64,000 nt of DNA from Candidatus Woesearchaeota archaeon (GCA_017609645.1 JAFCDQ010000003.1:84846-148845), one strand, 5' to 3'; shown: positions 34,658 through 43,291, counted from the stretch's first letter. Numbers and translations are program-made. Notes: a model not told the origin generated them from the sequence alone.

Positions 34658-34942
34658 ATGCATATTTTTAAAATAAAGGATAAAAGTAATAGAATTATTC
34701 GTTTAACAAAAGAAAGATGGAAACATATAGCTAAAGAACATCCAGAAATTCAGGATTTTGAAGAAATTAGAACTGCTTTGATTTCCCCTCTTAGAATAAA
34801 ACCAAGCAAATATGATCCTGATCATGTTCATTATTATTACAAATTTAATAAAGAGAAAAAAAGATACTTTATGGTCGCAGTAAAGTATTTAAATGGCGAA
34901 GGTTTTATTATAACTGCGTATTATATGAGGAGAATAAAATGA
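34658..34942 (+). CDS. putative RelE/PBECR-like toxin
   Basis: A 94-residue basic protein. RLTKERWKHIAKEHPEI, then EEIRTALISPLRI and the closing FIITAYYMRRIK, resemble small phage- or TA-type RelE/PBECR nuclease-fold proteins. Its stop overlaps the ATG of a DUF2283-type gene by 4 nt, the arrangement of a toxin-antitoxin pair. Toxicity is inferred from the pairing and not shown. Confidence 0.7.
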   Translation: MHIFKIKDKSNRIIRLTKERWKHIAKEHPEIQDFEEIRTALISPLRIKPSKYDPDHVHYYYKFNKEKKRYFMVAVKYLNGEGFIITAYYMRRIK

Positions 34943-35172
34943 AAAAAATGCATATTCATTGGGATATTGAAGGTGATTTTTTAGAAGTTCGATTTGGTAA
35001 GTCAACTAAATCTTATTATGAGGAGATAGATTCTGATATTTTCGAAAGAAGAGATGAAAAAACAAACAAAGTAAAAGGATTTGCATTTTTTAATGTTCAA
35101 AAACGTAAAGAAAAAGAAGTAAAAGATATTGCTGTTGATATTCCAAGTGAAGCAGGCATTACTGCGCCTTAA
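34939..35172 (+). CDS. DUF2283-type protein, probable antitoxin
   Basis: A 77-residue protein with the DUF2283 pattern: WDIEGDFLEVRFGKS, an acidic middle (IDSDIFERRDEKT) and KGFAFFNVQKRKEKE. This family is usually the second gene of a two-gene toxin-antitoxin-like unit. It overlaps the upstream toxin-like gene by 4 nt. Confidence 0.8.
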   Translation: MKKMHIHWDIEGDFLEVRFGKSTKSYYEEIDSDIFERRDEKTNKVKGFAFFNVQKRKEKEVKDIAVDIPSEAGITAP

Positions 35173-35221
35173 ATGAAAAATCTACATAACCTTTATTAAT
35201 GTCTTTTACTTTTCATAGCAT

Positions 35222-35533
35222 ATGCAGGAAGTTATTTGGAGTATTATTGCTTTGCTTGTTGTTGCGGTGTTAATAGGAGTTACAGCAGTTATTTTACTTC
35301 CAGCAGTTGTTGAAGTATTAATCAATGGAGCAATCATTTATTTTATTTTTCTTAAAGCATCTGCAGATATTAGAAAAAGGAAAAGATTAAAGATTTATTT
35401 GATTGCAGGAATTGTTGCTTTGTTTTTATTGGCTTTATTTGGCAATATGTTTCCTGTTTGGGGTATAACTGCTTGGGCTATATTGACAATCTTTTTCGCT
35501 ATGTTGATGGTTATTGTTTCAGCTAAACACTGA
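35222..35533 (+). CDS. small integral membrane protein
   Basis: A 103-residue protein with three or four hydrophobic helices (VIWSIIALLVVAVLIGVTAV, then EVLINGAIIYFIFLKA, then YLIAGIVALFLLALFG, then AWAILTIFFAMLMVIV). Function unknown. Its end overlaps the convergent gene by 15 nt. Confidence 0.7.
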   Translation: MQEVIWSIIALLVVAVLIGVTAVILLPAVVEVLINGAIIYFIFLKASADIRKRKRLKIYLIAGIVALFLLALFGNMFPVWGITAWAILTIFFAMLMVIVSAKH

Positions 35534-35836
35534 CTTGTGCAGTTTCTTCATTACATTATCAACTGCAAAGAAGATATTTCTATCAGTTAAATCACTGTTG
35601 TACATTTTTCCTTTTATGAGAACTTTGCCATGCAATTCAAACAATCCTAATTCTTCTTCTTCGCCTGATTTAAGTTTCTTTAAGTGCATCAATACTTTCT
35701 CAAACCCTTCGGCTCTGTCGATGAATTTTCTTGTATAATTGCCGATTATTTTTTTCAGGACAGACATTGTGCCTCTGTCTAAAGAACTAAACCCGGTTAG
35801 CTCTATGACTCCTCCTAACTGTATAGGTTCGTCCAT
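35519..35836 (-). CDS. conserved-type archaeal protein of unknown function
   Basis: A 105-residue soluble protein. IELTGFSSLDRGTMSVLKKI and GNYTRKFIDR followed by ELHGKVLIKGKMYNSD suggest a small alpha/beta domain; the end DRNIFFAVDNVMKKLHK recalls a widespread archaeal family that I cannot name. The ATG is preceded by AACGAGGTAAA. No motif for catalysis is seen. Confidence 0.7.
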   Translation of the reverse strand: MDEPIQLGGVIELTGFSSLDRGTMSVLKKIIGNYTRKFIDRAEGFEKVLMHLKKLKSGEEEELGLFELHGKVLIKGKMYNSDLTDRNIFFAVDNVMKKLHKSVFS

Positions 35837-35960
35837 TTTACCTCGTTTTCTTTAATGCAGTTTCTAATTTATTTAAAATTTGTCACTTTAGGCTTTATTA
35901 CTCTTAAGTAGCTCAAAAAACAAAAGCTTTTTAAATGCGACCGTGTTTTAAGGCATTAAG

Positions 35961-36083
35961 ATGGCTGTTAAATGTCAAAGATGCAATGTTAAGATACAAT
36001 CCTATAGTCCGATGAGAAAATGGTGTGTCGAGTGCAGAAGACTAATTAACTTAGAAAGGGCTAAGGAAAGAAAGAGACGTTAA
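35961..36083 (+). CDS. 40-residue zinc-ribbon-like protein
   Basis: This short gene encodes MAVKCQRCNVKIQSYSPMRK and then WCVECRRL before a Lys/Arg-rich end and TAA. Two CxxC pairs, 14 residues apart, would bind one zinc ion. The ATG is 25 nt below a TATA box (CTTTTTAAATGC), as for a leaderless gene. It is probably RNA- or ribosome-associated, judging from the very basic tail; this is inference. Confidence 0.8.
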   Translation: MAVKCQRCNVKIQSYSPMRKWCVECRRLINLERAKERKRR

Positions 36084-36114
36084 CTTTATAATTCTTCATT
36101 AAAAACTTTAAACT

Positions 36115-37404
36115 ATGACTAATATTTTTGTTAAAAGCTTTGGATGCAGTGCTAGTTTTTCAGATGGTGAGATAATTCAAGGTTTGTTGAACAATGCTGA
36201 TTTTGATATTTCTGATGAAGCTTTAGCCGATATTATCATCATAAACATTTGCACTGTAAAAGGAGATCATGCTGCGCTAAGAGAGATTAAAAAAACTCAT
36301 GAACTTTATCCTAAGAAGAAAATAATAATAGCAGGATGTATAACTGATGAGATAATTCCAAAAATAAGAGAATTTTTGCCAGATGTTTCTTTTATAAGCA
36401 CACATAATATTAAAGAAATTGTACAAATTGTTGAAGAAACTTTAAATGATAATCCTGTTTCTATTCTTGCAAAAGGTAAAGTTGAAAAAATTCTTTTGCC
36501 TAGAATAAAGAAAAATCCTGTTATTGGCATTGTCCAAATAGCTATTGGCTGTGTTAATAAATGCAGTTATTGCTCAACAAAATTAATTAAAGGAAATCTT
36601 TGCAGTTTTACTGTAGAAAGAATTGTTGAAGATGTTAAACAATTAGTAAAAGATGGGTGCAAGGAAATTTGGCTTACTGCTCAAGACAATTCTTGTTATG
36701 GTTTTGATATTAATACAAACCTTGCAAATTTATTAAAAGAAGTTTGCAATATAGAAGGAGAGTTCTTGGTAAGAATTGGAATGGGTAATCCAAAACATTT
36801 TAAGACCTTCACTAAAGAATTGATTCAAGCTTTCAAACATCCTAAGATGTTTAAATTTCTTCATATTCCTGTTCAATCGGGAAATAATGAAATTCTTAAA
36901 GCGATGAATAGAGGATATAAAGTAGAAGAATTTGTAGATATGATTGATGCATTCAGAAAAGAAATCCCTGACATTACAATTAGCACAGATATTATTGTTG
37001 GTTTTCCTGGGGAGAGTGATGAACAATTTCAAGACAGCTTGAATTTAATTAAGAAAATCAAGCCAGAAGTATTGAACATTTCAAGATTTGTTCCTCGAGA
37101 AAGAACTAAAGCTTTTGACATGGAAAATAAAGTTTCTAGTAATGCCAAGAAAGATAGAAGCAAACAGTTAACGAGTTTGCATGAATGGCTTGCTTTAGAA
37201 CTTAACAGAAAATGGAAAAAGTGGGAAGGTGAAGTTCTTGTTGATGAATTTGGCTCAGAAAATAGTATGATTACTAGAAACAGCTCATATAAACCTATTG
37301 TTATTAAGCAAAATTTGAATCTGAGATTAGGCGATAAAACCAAGGTTAAAATAACAGGCATTAGTGCTAATTATTTGATTGGTGAAGTACCTAAAATTAT
37401 TTAA
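36115..37404 (+). CDS. tRNA methylthiotransferase (e-MtaB/CDKAL1-like)
   Basis: Radical-SAM enzyme that adds a methylthio group to t6A37 of tRNA. The N-terminal MTTase domain carries Cys11, Cys46 and Cys75 for one Fe-S cluster. GCVNKCSYCS supplies radical-SAM cluster Cys146, Cys150 and Cys153, and a TRAM RNA-binding domain covers the last 60 residues. At 429 residues it has normal length. CTTTATAATT, 20-30 nt before the ATG, indicates leaderless transcription. Confidence 0.93.
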   Translation: MTNIFVKSFGCSASFSDGEIIQGLLNNADFDISDEALADIIIINICTVKGDHAALREIKKTHELYPKKKIIIAGCITDEIIPKIREFLPDVSFISTHNIKEIVQIVEETLNDNPVSILAKGKVEKILLPRIKKNPVIGIVQIAIGCVNKCSYCSTKLIKGNLCSFTVERIVEDVKQLVKDGCKEIWLTAQDNSCYGFDINTNLANLLKEVCNIEGEFLVRIGMGNPKHFKTFTKELIQAFKHPKMFKFLHIPVQSGNNEILKAMNRGYKVEEFVDMIDAFRKEIPDITISTDIIVGFPGESDEQFQDSLNLIKKIKPEVLNISRFVPRERTKAFDMENKVSSNAKKDRSKQLTSLHEWLALELNRKWKKWEGEVLVDEFGSENSMITRNSSYKPIVIKQNLNLRLGDKTKVKITGISANYLIGEVPKII

Positions 37405-37448
37405 ACATCAACTCTAACTGATTCTCTACCATATAAAAAGGTGATATC

Positions 37449-37835
37449 ATGCAATGTGATCCAAAAAAAATAACTCCTAAAGATTTTGAAAAGCTTGAGT
37501 TAAGAGTTGGAATGATTAAAGGTGTGCAATGGCACAAGAATAAAAAAGATTATATTCTTCTTGTTGATCTTGGTCCTGTTGATCAAGATGTCCAGATTGT
37601 TGCTGATTTAAAAGAGGGTTATGATATTGAAGGTTTGATGAATAAGCAGTGCATAATAATTTTAAATATTTGTTCAGAAGAAGTTGACGGTATTGAAAGT
37701 GAGGCTATGTTATTGATTGCCACGCAAGATAAAAAACCTGTATTAATCTCTCCTGAAGTTATGGTTCCTACAGGCGAGAAAGTGCAGGGAATTATGGACA
37801 GTGAAGCTTTTCATTTTGATCAAATAGGTGAGTAA
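37449..37835 (+). CDS. MetRS-C/CsaA-type tRNA-binding protein
   Basis: A 128-residue OB-fold tRNA-binding domain: FEKLELRVGMIKGVQWH, then YILLVDLG and QIVADLKEGY, then IIILNICSEEVDGIESEAML. In many archaea this domain is a separate protein (MetRS beta). No catalytic MetRS is in the window. AAGGTGATATC before the ATG is a ribosome-binding site. The phosphohexomutase gene starts directly after its stop, so the two form an operon. Confidence 0.9.
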   Translation: MQCDPKKITPKDFEKLELRVGMIKGVQWHKNKKDYILLVDLGPVDQDVQIVADLKEGYDIEGLMNKQCIIILNICSEEVDGIESEAMLLIATQDKKPVLISPEVMVPTGEKVQGIMDSEAFHFDQIGE

Positions 37836-39146
37836 ATGAGTATATTCAAAGAATATGATATTAGGGGAATTTATCCTACAGAAATAAATGAAGAGTTTGC
37901 TTACAAATTCGGACAAGCAGCAGCATTATATTTTAAGACAAAAATAACAGTTAGCAAGGACGTTAGGTTAAGCAGTCCTTCTCTTACAGAAAGTTTAATC
38001 AAAGGAATTACAGATGCTGGCTGTGATGTTATTGATGCAGGACTTTGTTCTACCCCTATGACTGCTTTTATTTCTAAGGATTTTAATTGTGTTGCTGTTA
38101 CTGCCAGCCATAATCCTAAAGAGTATAATGGTTTTAAAGTATTAAGAAAAGGTGTTATCGATGTTAGTTTATCAAGTGGTTTGCTTGATATTAAGGATTT
38201 GATGGACAAAGAAAGTAAAGCAGAGAAAAAAGGCAATGTTGTTAAGCAAGATTTTTCAAAAGAATATATTACTCATGTTTTAAAATTTGCTGACATAAAA
38301 AAAAGATTAAAAGTGGTAGTTGATACAGGCAATAGCGCACAAGGAATAATAATAAAAAAGATTTTTGAACAGTTAAACTGCAACCTTGTACCTTTATTTT
38401 TTGAACCAGATGGTAATTTTCCTAATAGAAGCCCTGATCCTTCTAAGCCAGAATCTTTGAAAACACTTCAAGAAACAGTTATTAAAGAAAAAGCTGATTT
38501 AGGAGTTGCTTTTGATGGTGATGGAGACAGAACTATTTTTATTGATAATTCAGGAATTATAGTTCCTTCTGAAGCTATTTTATTATTTTTAGCAAAGAAA
38601 TTAATGAAAAAAGGAGAAACTTTAATCTGTCCTATTAATTGTTCTAAATCTGTTGATGAATATGTTGAAAATGTAATCAAAGGCAAAGTTATCAGAACGA
38701 AAATTGGAAGGACTAATGTTGCTGATGCGATGCGGGAAAATAATGGCATTGTTGGCGGAGAAGTCAGCGGTCATTTCTTTTTCAAGGATAATTTCTTTAA
38801 AGACAGCGGAGATATTACTTTAATTTCTGTTATTTCTCAATTATCCGCAGAAAATGAATTATTCTCAGAAATTGTTAAAGAGTTCATTAAATATCCTCAA
38901 GAGCATGTTAATATCAAAGTTAAGTCTATGGATGACATTGAAAAAGCTCTTGCACAGTTAGAAAAAGAGTTCAAAGGAAAAGAAATCAATAAAATTGATG
39001 GCATTACTGTTTATTTTGATGATTGGTGGTTTAATGCTCGCCCTAGCAAGACAGAACCTGTTATGAGATTAACAATCGAAGCAGATAATCAAGATATTTT
39101 AAAAGAAAAATCAGAGCAAATTAAGAAAACGTTAGAGGAAATATAA
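37836..39146 (+). CDS. manB: phosphomannomutase/phosphoglucomutase
   Basis: Alpha-D-phosphohexomutase that interconverts hexose 1- and 6-phosphates for glycan precursors. The phosphoserine is Ser91 in TASHNPKEYNG, the magnesium loop FDGDGDRTIF is near residue 225, the sugar-binding loop is GGEVSGHFFF, and the C-terminal phosphate loop is in ARPSKTEPVMRL. At 436 residues it is complete. Its last 10 codons (QIKKTLEEI-stop) reappear 904 bp downstream. Confidence 0.95.
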   Translation: MSIFKEYDIRGIYPTEINEEFAYKFGQAAALYFKTKITVSKDVRLSSPSLTESLIKGITDAGCDVIDAGLCSTPMTAFISKDFNCVAVTASHNPKEYNGFKVLRKGVIDVSLSSGLLDIKDLMDKESKAEKKGNVVKQDFSKEYITHVLKFADIKKRLKVVVDTGNSAQGIIIKKIFEQLNCNLVPLFFEPDGNFPNRSPDPSKPESLKTLQETVIKEKADLGVAFDGDGDRTIFIDNSGIIVPSEAILLFLAKKLMKKGETLICPINCSKSVDEYVENVIKGKVIRTKIGRTNVADAMRENNGIVGGEVSGHFFFKDNFFKDSGDITLISVISQLSAENELFSEIVKEFIKYPQEHVNIKVKSMDDIEKALAQLEKEFKGKEINKIDGITVYFDDWWFNARPSKTEPVMRLTIEADNQDILKEKSEQIKKTLEEI

Positions 39147-39150
39147 AATG
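39117..39150 (+). repeat. manB 3'-end direct repeat, upstream copy
   Basis: This copy holds the last codons of manB, the stop and the ATG of the following gene. It matches 40021-40054 at 30 of 34 positions in the same frame (QIKKTLEEI-stop against QIKKMLEKI-stop). Confidence 0.85.
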
Positions 39151-39558
39151 AAAATTTACATTTGCTGCAGCAAACATTTGTATCATCACATTTCTACAAT
39201 AAAGGAAGAATTAGAGAAGAGAGGACACATTATTACTTTGCCGAATAGTTATGACAACCCACTGCAAGAAGAAAAAATCAAAGAACAAAGTAAAGAAGCT
39301 CATATTAAATTCAAATCTCTAATGTTAAAAATTCAAGGAGAAAAGGTAAAACAAAACGAGGCCGTAGTTATCCTAAATTTTGAGAAAAAGGGACAACAAA
39401 ATTATATTGGAGGAGCTACTTTTTTAGAGATTTTTAAGGCTTTTGAATTAGGAAAAAAGATTTTTCTCATCAATCCAATTCCTGATAATATCTTTAAAGA
39501 CGAATTAATTGGCATGAATCCTGTTATTTTAAATAAGGATTTATCTAAAATATTTTAA
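39148..39558 (+). CDS. nucleoside 2-deoxyribosyltransferase-like protein
   Basis: A 136-residue protein with a Rossmann-like start (MKIYICCSKHLYHHI), KQNEAVVILNFEKKG as the central strand, and GGATFLEIFKAFELGKKIFL with NPIPDN at the end. This is the arrangement of the nucleoside 2-deoxyribosyltransferase-like superfamily, whose GG..E element holds the nucleophilic Glu. The substrate is unknown. It starts two bases after manB and lies within the interval bracketed by the manB tail repeats. Confidence 0.75.
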   Translation: MKIYICCSKHLYHHISTIKEELEKRGHIITLPNSYDNPLQEEKIKEQSKEAHIKFKSLMLKIQGEKVKQNEAVVILNFEKKGQQNYIGGATFLEIFKAFELGKKIFLINPIPDNIFKDELIGMNPVILNKDLSKIF

Positions 39559-39616
39559 TAAATAACTTTTATAAAACATAAATTAATTTAAATCCGTGTG
39601 TTTTCAATAGTCACAA

Positions 39617-39985
39617 ATGCCAAGAATAAATGATATAACATTAGCTATTTTGTCTTTTTATCCTAATGACAAAATTGAATATGGTTTAAAGAAATTTTAC
39701 ACTGCATTAGAGACTTGTCAGAAAAAATATGCTATTTTAGAAAAGTTCTTATTTGATTATAAGTGGGGTTATCCTTTCTGTGAAGAAGTTGATAATGCTA
39801 TAACAGTTTCTCAACAAGCTTTAGTTTTGCAGCGGAAAGATATTAGTTCACCTTATTTAGACATCAACATTAGAACACCTCGCCAGGAATTTATAGATAA
39901 AGGAAAGCTTACAGAAGATGAATTAAAACAGCTTGAAGAGATTGCTACTGAGATGTTCAAGGTTATGACTGCTAATCCAAACTAG
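39617..39985 (+). CDS. orphan family protein, copy A
   Basis: A 122-residue soluble protein starting MPRINDITLAILSFYPND. It is about 55 percent identical by eye to the next gene, including YPFCEEVDN, the PRQEF[IL]DKG linker and the identical end VMTANPN. Function unknown. A AATTTAAATCC box precedes it. Confidence 0.75.
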   Translation: MPRINDITLAILSFYPNDKIEYGLKKFYTALETCQKKYAILEKFLFDYKWGYPFCEEVDNAITVSQQALVLQRKDISSPYLDINIRTPRQEFIDKGKLTEDELKQLEEIATEMFKVMTANPN

Positions 39986-40013
39986 ATTCTTCATTATATA
40001 AAATTATTTAAAT
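39980..40013 (+). repeat. 34-bp post-gene repeat, copy A
   Basis: It is identical to 40430-40463 after the paralogous gene. It includes the last base of the final Asn codon, the stop, and an AT-rich tail ending ATTATTTAAAT, which could act as terminator and promoter. It shows that the gene duplication included 3' flanking DNA. Confidence 0.9.
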
Positions 40014-40020
40014 CTTAAAT

Positions 40021-40054
40021 CAAATTAAGAAAATGTTAGAAAAGATATAAAATG
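40021..40054 (+). repeat. manB 3'-end direct repeat, downstream copy
   Basis: 30 of 34 bases match 39117-39150. The frame and TAA of the manB end are kept, and the copy again stops exactly at the ATG of a downstream gene (40052). Confidence 0.85.
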
Positions 40055-40435
40055 CCAGAAATAAATCCAATAACATTAGCTATTTTGTCTTTTTATCCTG
40101 AAGATAAAATAAATTACAATCCTTTTTTTGATGGTTTTAAGCGATTTTATACAGCATTAGAGAATTGTCAGCCAAAATATTCTGTTTTAAAAGATTTAAA
40201 GTTTGATCATAAGTCTGGTTATCCTTTCTGTCATGAAGTTGATAATATTATGCAAACTTGCAAGATCGCAGGTGTTTTGGAGATTATGGATTTTAGCTCG
40301 CCTAATTTAGAGATAAAAGCTAGACAACCTCGCCAGGAATTTTTAGACAAAGGACAGCTTACAGAAGATGAATTAAATCAGCTTGAAGAGATCACTAAAG
40401 AGATTTTCAGAGTTATGACTGCTAATCCGAACTAG
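40052..40435 (+). CDS. orphan family protein, copy B
   Basis: A 127-residue paralogue of the preceding orphan with a five-residue insertion near the N-terminus (NPFFDG). Shared blocks include ITLAILSFYP, YPFCHEVDN, PRQEFLDKG and LTEDEL. Its upstream sequence is the duplicated manB tail instead of the promoter of copy A. Confidence 0.75.
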   Translation: MPEINPITLAILSFYPEDKINYNPFFDGFKRFYTALENCQPKYSVLKDLKFDHKSGYPFCHEVDNIMQTCKIAGVLEIMDFSSPNLEIKARQPRQEFLDKGQLTEDELNQLEEITKEIFRVMTANPN

Positions 40436-40463
40436 ATTCTTCATTATATAAAATTATTTAAAT
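40430..40463 (+). repeat. 34-bp post-gene repeat, copy B
   Basis: Exact copy of 39980-40013, offset 450 bp. Confidence 0.9.
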
Positions 40464-40486
40464 TAGCTTTTTATTATAAATTCAAA

Positions 40487-41260
40487 ATGGTTGATCTTTA
40501 TGATATTTTAAATAAACTTGTAGATCTTTCAGAAAGAATTAAGGATAAAGGCAAAGATATTAAGATAGGCGATTCTGATGCCCGAGAACTTAATCATTTA
40601 GTTTCTAGTATACCTGCAGCTATTTCTTTTGATGAGTTATTAGAGTATCATAAAGAAAATTGTGTGCCTTTATTAAAACATTTTGAAGATGCAAATAGAG
40701 ATATTAAAATATTTCAAGAAAAAATTCAAAAAGAAAGAAAGGATTATTTTAAGAAAAATAGTGAAGCTCTAAAAGAAACTCTTTTAAATCAAATTAAAAG
40801 TAAAAATGTATCAGAAGACGTTCTCAATTTACTAGAATCAGCAGTAGATGATGCATTTAAAGGGGAATTGAGACTATTTCCAGGACTTAAACCAAAAGAA
40901 TATTATATTGCTGCAGCCATTTTTTCTTTTTATAAGAATGATAGAATTTCTGATATTTATAAAAAATTCTATCCTGCTCTGCAGGAAATTCAGGAAAAAT
41001 ATTCTATTTTAAAAGATTTAACTTTCAATTTAGAAGAAAAAGATAAAGAGACCTTTTATTTTTGTGAAGAAATTGAAGAACAAGTAAATGAATTTAAGGC
41101 ATTAGGATATTTAGGATCTATCATAATTTGGGAAGGTAGAGAAATAAATAAAGATGAATTCAAAAAAATCACTGAAAATTATCCTTGGCAAGCAGAAGAA
41201 TGGAATCAGCTTAAAGAAATCTCAAAAGAGATTTATGAAAAACTCGAAAAAGATCAGTAA
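40487..41260 (+). CDS. orphan family protein, long copy C
   Basis: A 257-residue protein. The C-terminal 120 residues are a third, divergent member of the same family (AAAIFSFYKNDRI, YFCEEIEEQ, WEGREINKDEF, WNQLKEISKEIYEKL). The N-terminal 135 residues are charged and probably coiled coil (NRDIKIFQEKIQKERKDYFK). The WEGxEINK motif also occurs in the orphan at 42605-43258, beyond the aIF2 gamma gene. Function unknown. Confidence 0.7.
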   Translation: MVDLYDILNKLVDLSERIKDKGKDIKIGDSDARELNHLVSSIPAAISFDELLEYHKENCVPLLKHFEDANRDIKIFQEKIQKERKDYFKKNSEALKETLLNQIKSKNVSEDVLNLLESAVDDAFKGELRLFPGLKPKEYYIAAAIFSFYKNDRISDIYKKFYPALQEIQEKYSILKDLTFNLEEKDKETFYFCEEIEEQVNEFKALGYLGSIIIWEGREINKDEFKKITENYPWQAEEWNQLKEISKEIYEKLEKDQ

Positions 41261-41270
41261 ACTCAGCAAT

Positions 41271-41283
41271 AACCTTTATAAAT
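41271..41283 (+). promoter_or_regulatory. TATA box of the aIF2 gamma gene
   Basis: CCTTTATAAATGC is centred about 28 nt before the ATG at 41306. It also spans an upstream ATG at 41282, which therefore lies inside the promoter and cannot be the start. Confidence 0.65.
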
Positions 41284-41305
41284 GCCCTGCTTTTTTCTCT
41301 CTATA

Positions 41306-42553
41306 ATGGCTAAAAAGAAGAAAGAAGAGTCTCAGCCTGAGATGAATATTGGAATGATTGGTCATGTTGACCATGGTAAAACAACTCTTGTGAAAGCTTT
41401 CTCTGGAAAATGGGCTGACACTCATAGCGAAGAAATTAAGAGAGGAATCACAATTAGATTAGGTTATGCTGATGTTTCTTTTTACAAATGCAAGAAATGT
41501 AAAGATCCTGAATGTTTTACAATTGAGAAAAAATGTCCTATTTGCAAATCTGCAACAGAATTGTTAAGAAAAATAAGTTTAGTTGATGCTCCTGGTCATG
41601 AAAGCTTGATGGCAACTATGCTTTGCGGAGCAAATATTATGGACGGTGCAATTCTTTTAATTTCTGCTAGAGAAGAATGTCCTCAGCCTCAAACACGAGA
41701 GCATTTGATGGCTTTGGAAATCAGCGGTTTAAAAAATTTAATTGTTGTTCAAAATAAAGTTGATCTTATTGATGAGAAAAAAGCAGCAAAGAATTATTCT
41801 GATATTAAGAATTTCTTGAAAACTACAATTTATAAGAATTCTCCTATTATTCCTATGAGTGCTTTGCATAGCATAAATTTAGATGTTCTAATCAAAACAA
41901 TTCAGGAAAAGATGCCTACTCCTAAGAGAGATACTAAAAAAGAGCCTTTGATGTTTGTTGCAAGAAGTTTTGACATTAATAAGCCAGGATCTTTTCCAAA
42001 AGATCTCACAGGAGGAGTTATTGGCGGCGCTTTAAGACAGGGAGTTTTTAAGGAAAATGATGAAATTGAAATACTGCCTGGATATGAGGTTGAAGAAAAA
42101 AATGTTAAAGTGTGGAAGCCTATTACTACAAAAATAAAAAGTATTGTTGCAGGCGGCACTAAATTAAAGGAAATTGCTCCAGGCGGCAGCATGGCAATTA
42201 TGACTGAGCTTGACCCTTCTGTTGTAAAATCAGACAAACTTGTTGGCAGTGTAATAGGGAAAAAAGGAAAAATGCCTCCTGTTTGGAATAAGTTTAGTCT
42301 TAAGGTTAATTTATTAGAGCGTATTGTTGGTGCAAAAGATAAATTAGTTGTTGAGCCCATCAAAAAAGGAGAAATCCTTATGATGAATGTTAATTCTGCA
42401 GCGACTGTTGGTGTTGTTAAGGAATTAGGTAAAAATAAAGTGAACTGCATCTTGAAAAGGCCTGTTTGTGCTGAAAAAGATAGCAGAGTTGCTCTTTCTC
42501 GTAGAATAGGTCAGAGATGGCGTTTGATTGGTTATGGCGAGATTAAAGAATAA
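41306..42553 (+). CDS. eif2g: translation initiation factor 2 subunit gamma
   Basis: GTPase core of the aIF2 heterotrimer that carries initiator Met-tRNA to the small ribosomal subunit. G1 is GHVDHGKT (19-26), switch regions include IKRGITIRLGYAD, a zinc knuckle follows (CKKC...CPIC), G3 is DAPGHE, and G4 is VQNKVDL. Two beta-barrel domains complete the 415 residues. ATG 41306 fits the TATA spacing and the family N-terminus. Confidence 0.97.
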   Translation: MAKKKKEESQPEMNIGMIGHVDHGKTTLVKAFSGKWADTHSEEIKRGITIRLGYADVSFYKCKKCKDPECFTIEKKCPICKSATELLRKISLVDAPGHESLMATMLCGANIMDGAILLISAREECPQPQTREHLMALEISGLKNLIVVQNKVDLIDEKKAAKNYSDIKNFLKTTIYKNSPIIPMSALHSINLDVLIKTIQEKMPTPKRDTKKEPLMFVARSFDINKPGSFPKDLTGGVIGGALRQGVFKENDEIEILPGYEVEEKNVKVWKPITTKIKSIVAGGTKLKEIAPGGSMAIMTELDPSVVKSDKLVGSVIGKKGKMPPVWNKFSLKVNLLERIVGAKDKLVVEPIKKGEILMMNVNSAATVGVVKELGKNKVNCILKRPVCAEKDSRVALSRRIGQRWRLIGYGEIKE

Positions 42554-42604
42554 ATTACATCATATAAAAATTTATAAATAAAGCTTTTCTTCTTATATCA
42601 TCTC

Positions 42605-43258
42605 ATGAACAATGGAGAGAAAATCAGTGAGGACTCTTTGAGAAACATTATTTCTGAGTTTGATAAAGAGACTTCTGAAAATTATAGTGCTAGATTTAAT
42701 CAAGAATTTCATGAAGGTTTTAGTGAAAATCCGATTATGCTGCCTTCTTTCATGTCTCTTATCCCTTATTTTTTTGCGACTATTAAAAAAGATGAGATTA
42801 AAACTAAAATAATAACAACTGTGAAAGAAGATTGTATTTTAGATTCTATTCGACCAAATCCTCTTTTTTGCCCTGTTGGCAAGGATTATATTATTTTAAT
42901 TCAAAATGAGAAAGTAGATTTTGCTCATAAGATTATCATTCCTCAAAAAGGTGATATTTTTTATAGGCAGAGTTTAAGTCTAAAGCATCCAGATGTTGCT
43001 ATTTCTTTATTTAGTGCGGGTACAAAATATATTATAGGATGGGAAGGTAATGAAATCAATAAAATAGGATTTCATTTGCAAAGTACTCATGAATTATTTG
43101 CTAATTTTCTGTCTTTGCCTTTGTCTGAACTAGACGAGAATTATGATATTATCAAAGGTAATAACGAAATAATCATCACACCTAAATTTGATATTTCTAA
43201 ATCAAGTTTTGATGATTCTATTGAAGGTTTGGTGAAAATATATGATAAATTAACCTAA
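42605..43258 (+). CDS. orphan protein with WEGxEINK motif
   Basis: A 217-residue soluble protein of unknown family. Residues about 140-160 read KYIIGWEGNEINKIGFHLQS, close to GSIIIWEGREINKDEFKKI of the orphan at 40487-41260, which suggests a distant relationship. An ATTTATAAATAAAGC box lies about 25 nt before the ATG. It sits alone between eif2g and the AsnB-Dph6 gene. Confidence 0.6.
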   Translation: MNNGEKISEDSLRNIISEFDKETSENYSARFNQEFHEGFSENPIMLPSFMSLIPYFFATIKKDEIKTKIITTVKEDCILDSIRPNPLFCPVGKDYIILIQNEKVDFAHKIIIPQKGDIFYRQSLSLKHPDVAISLFSAGTKYIIGWEGNEINKIGFHLQSTHELFANFLSLPLSELDENYDIIKGNNEIIITPKFDISKSSFDDSIEGLVKIYDKLT

Positions 43259-43291
43259 AGCTTTTTTAATAAAAACATCATTTTCTCTGTT

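Noticed and set aside
42554..43291. Possible fourth 3'-end repeat around the orphan after eif2g (shared AAAGCTTTT)
   Set aside because: Only nine bases match and they are outside the coding end, so this is not like the three accepted cases.
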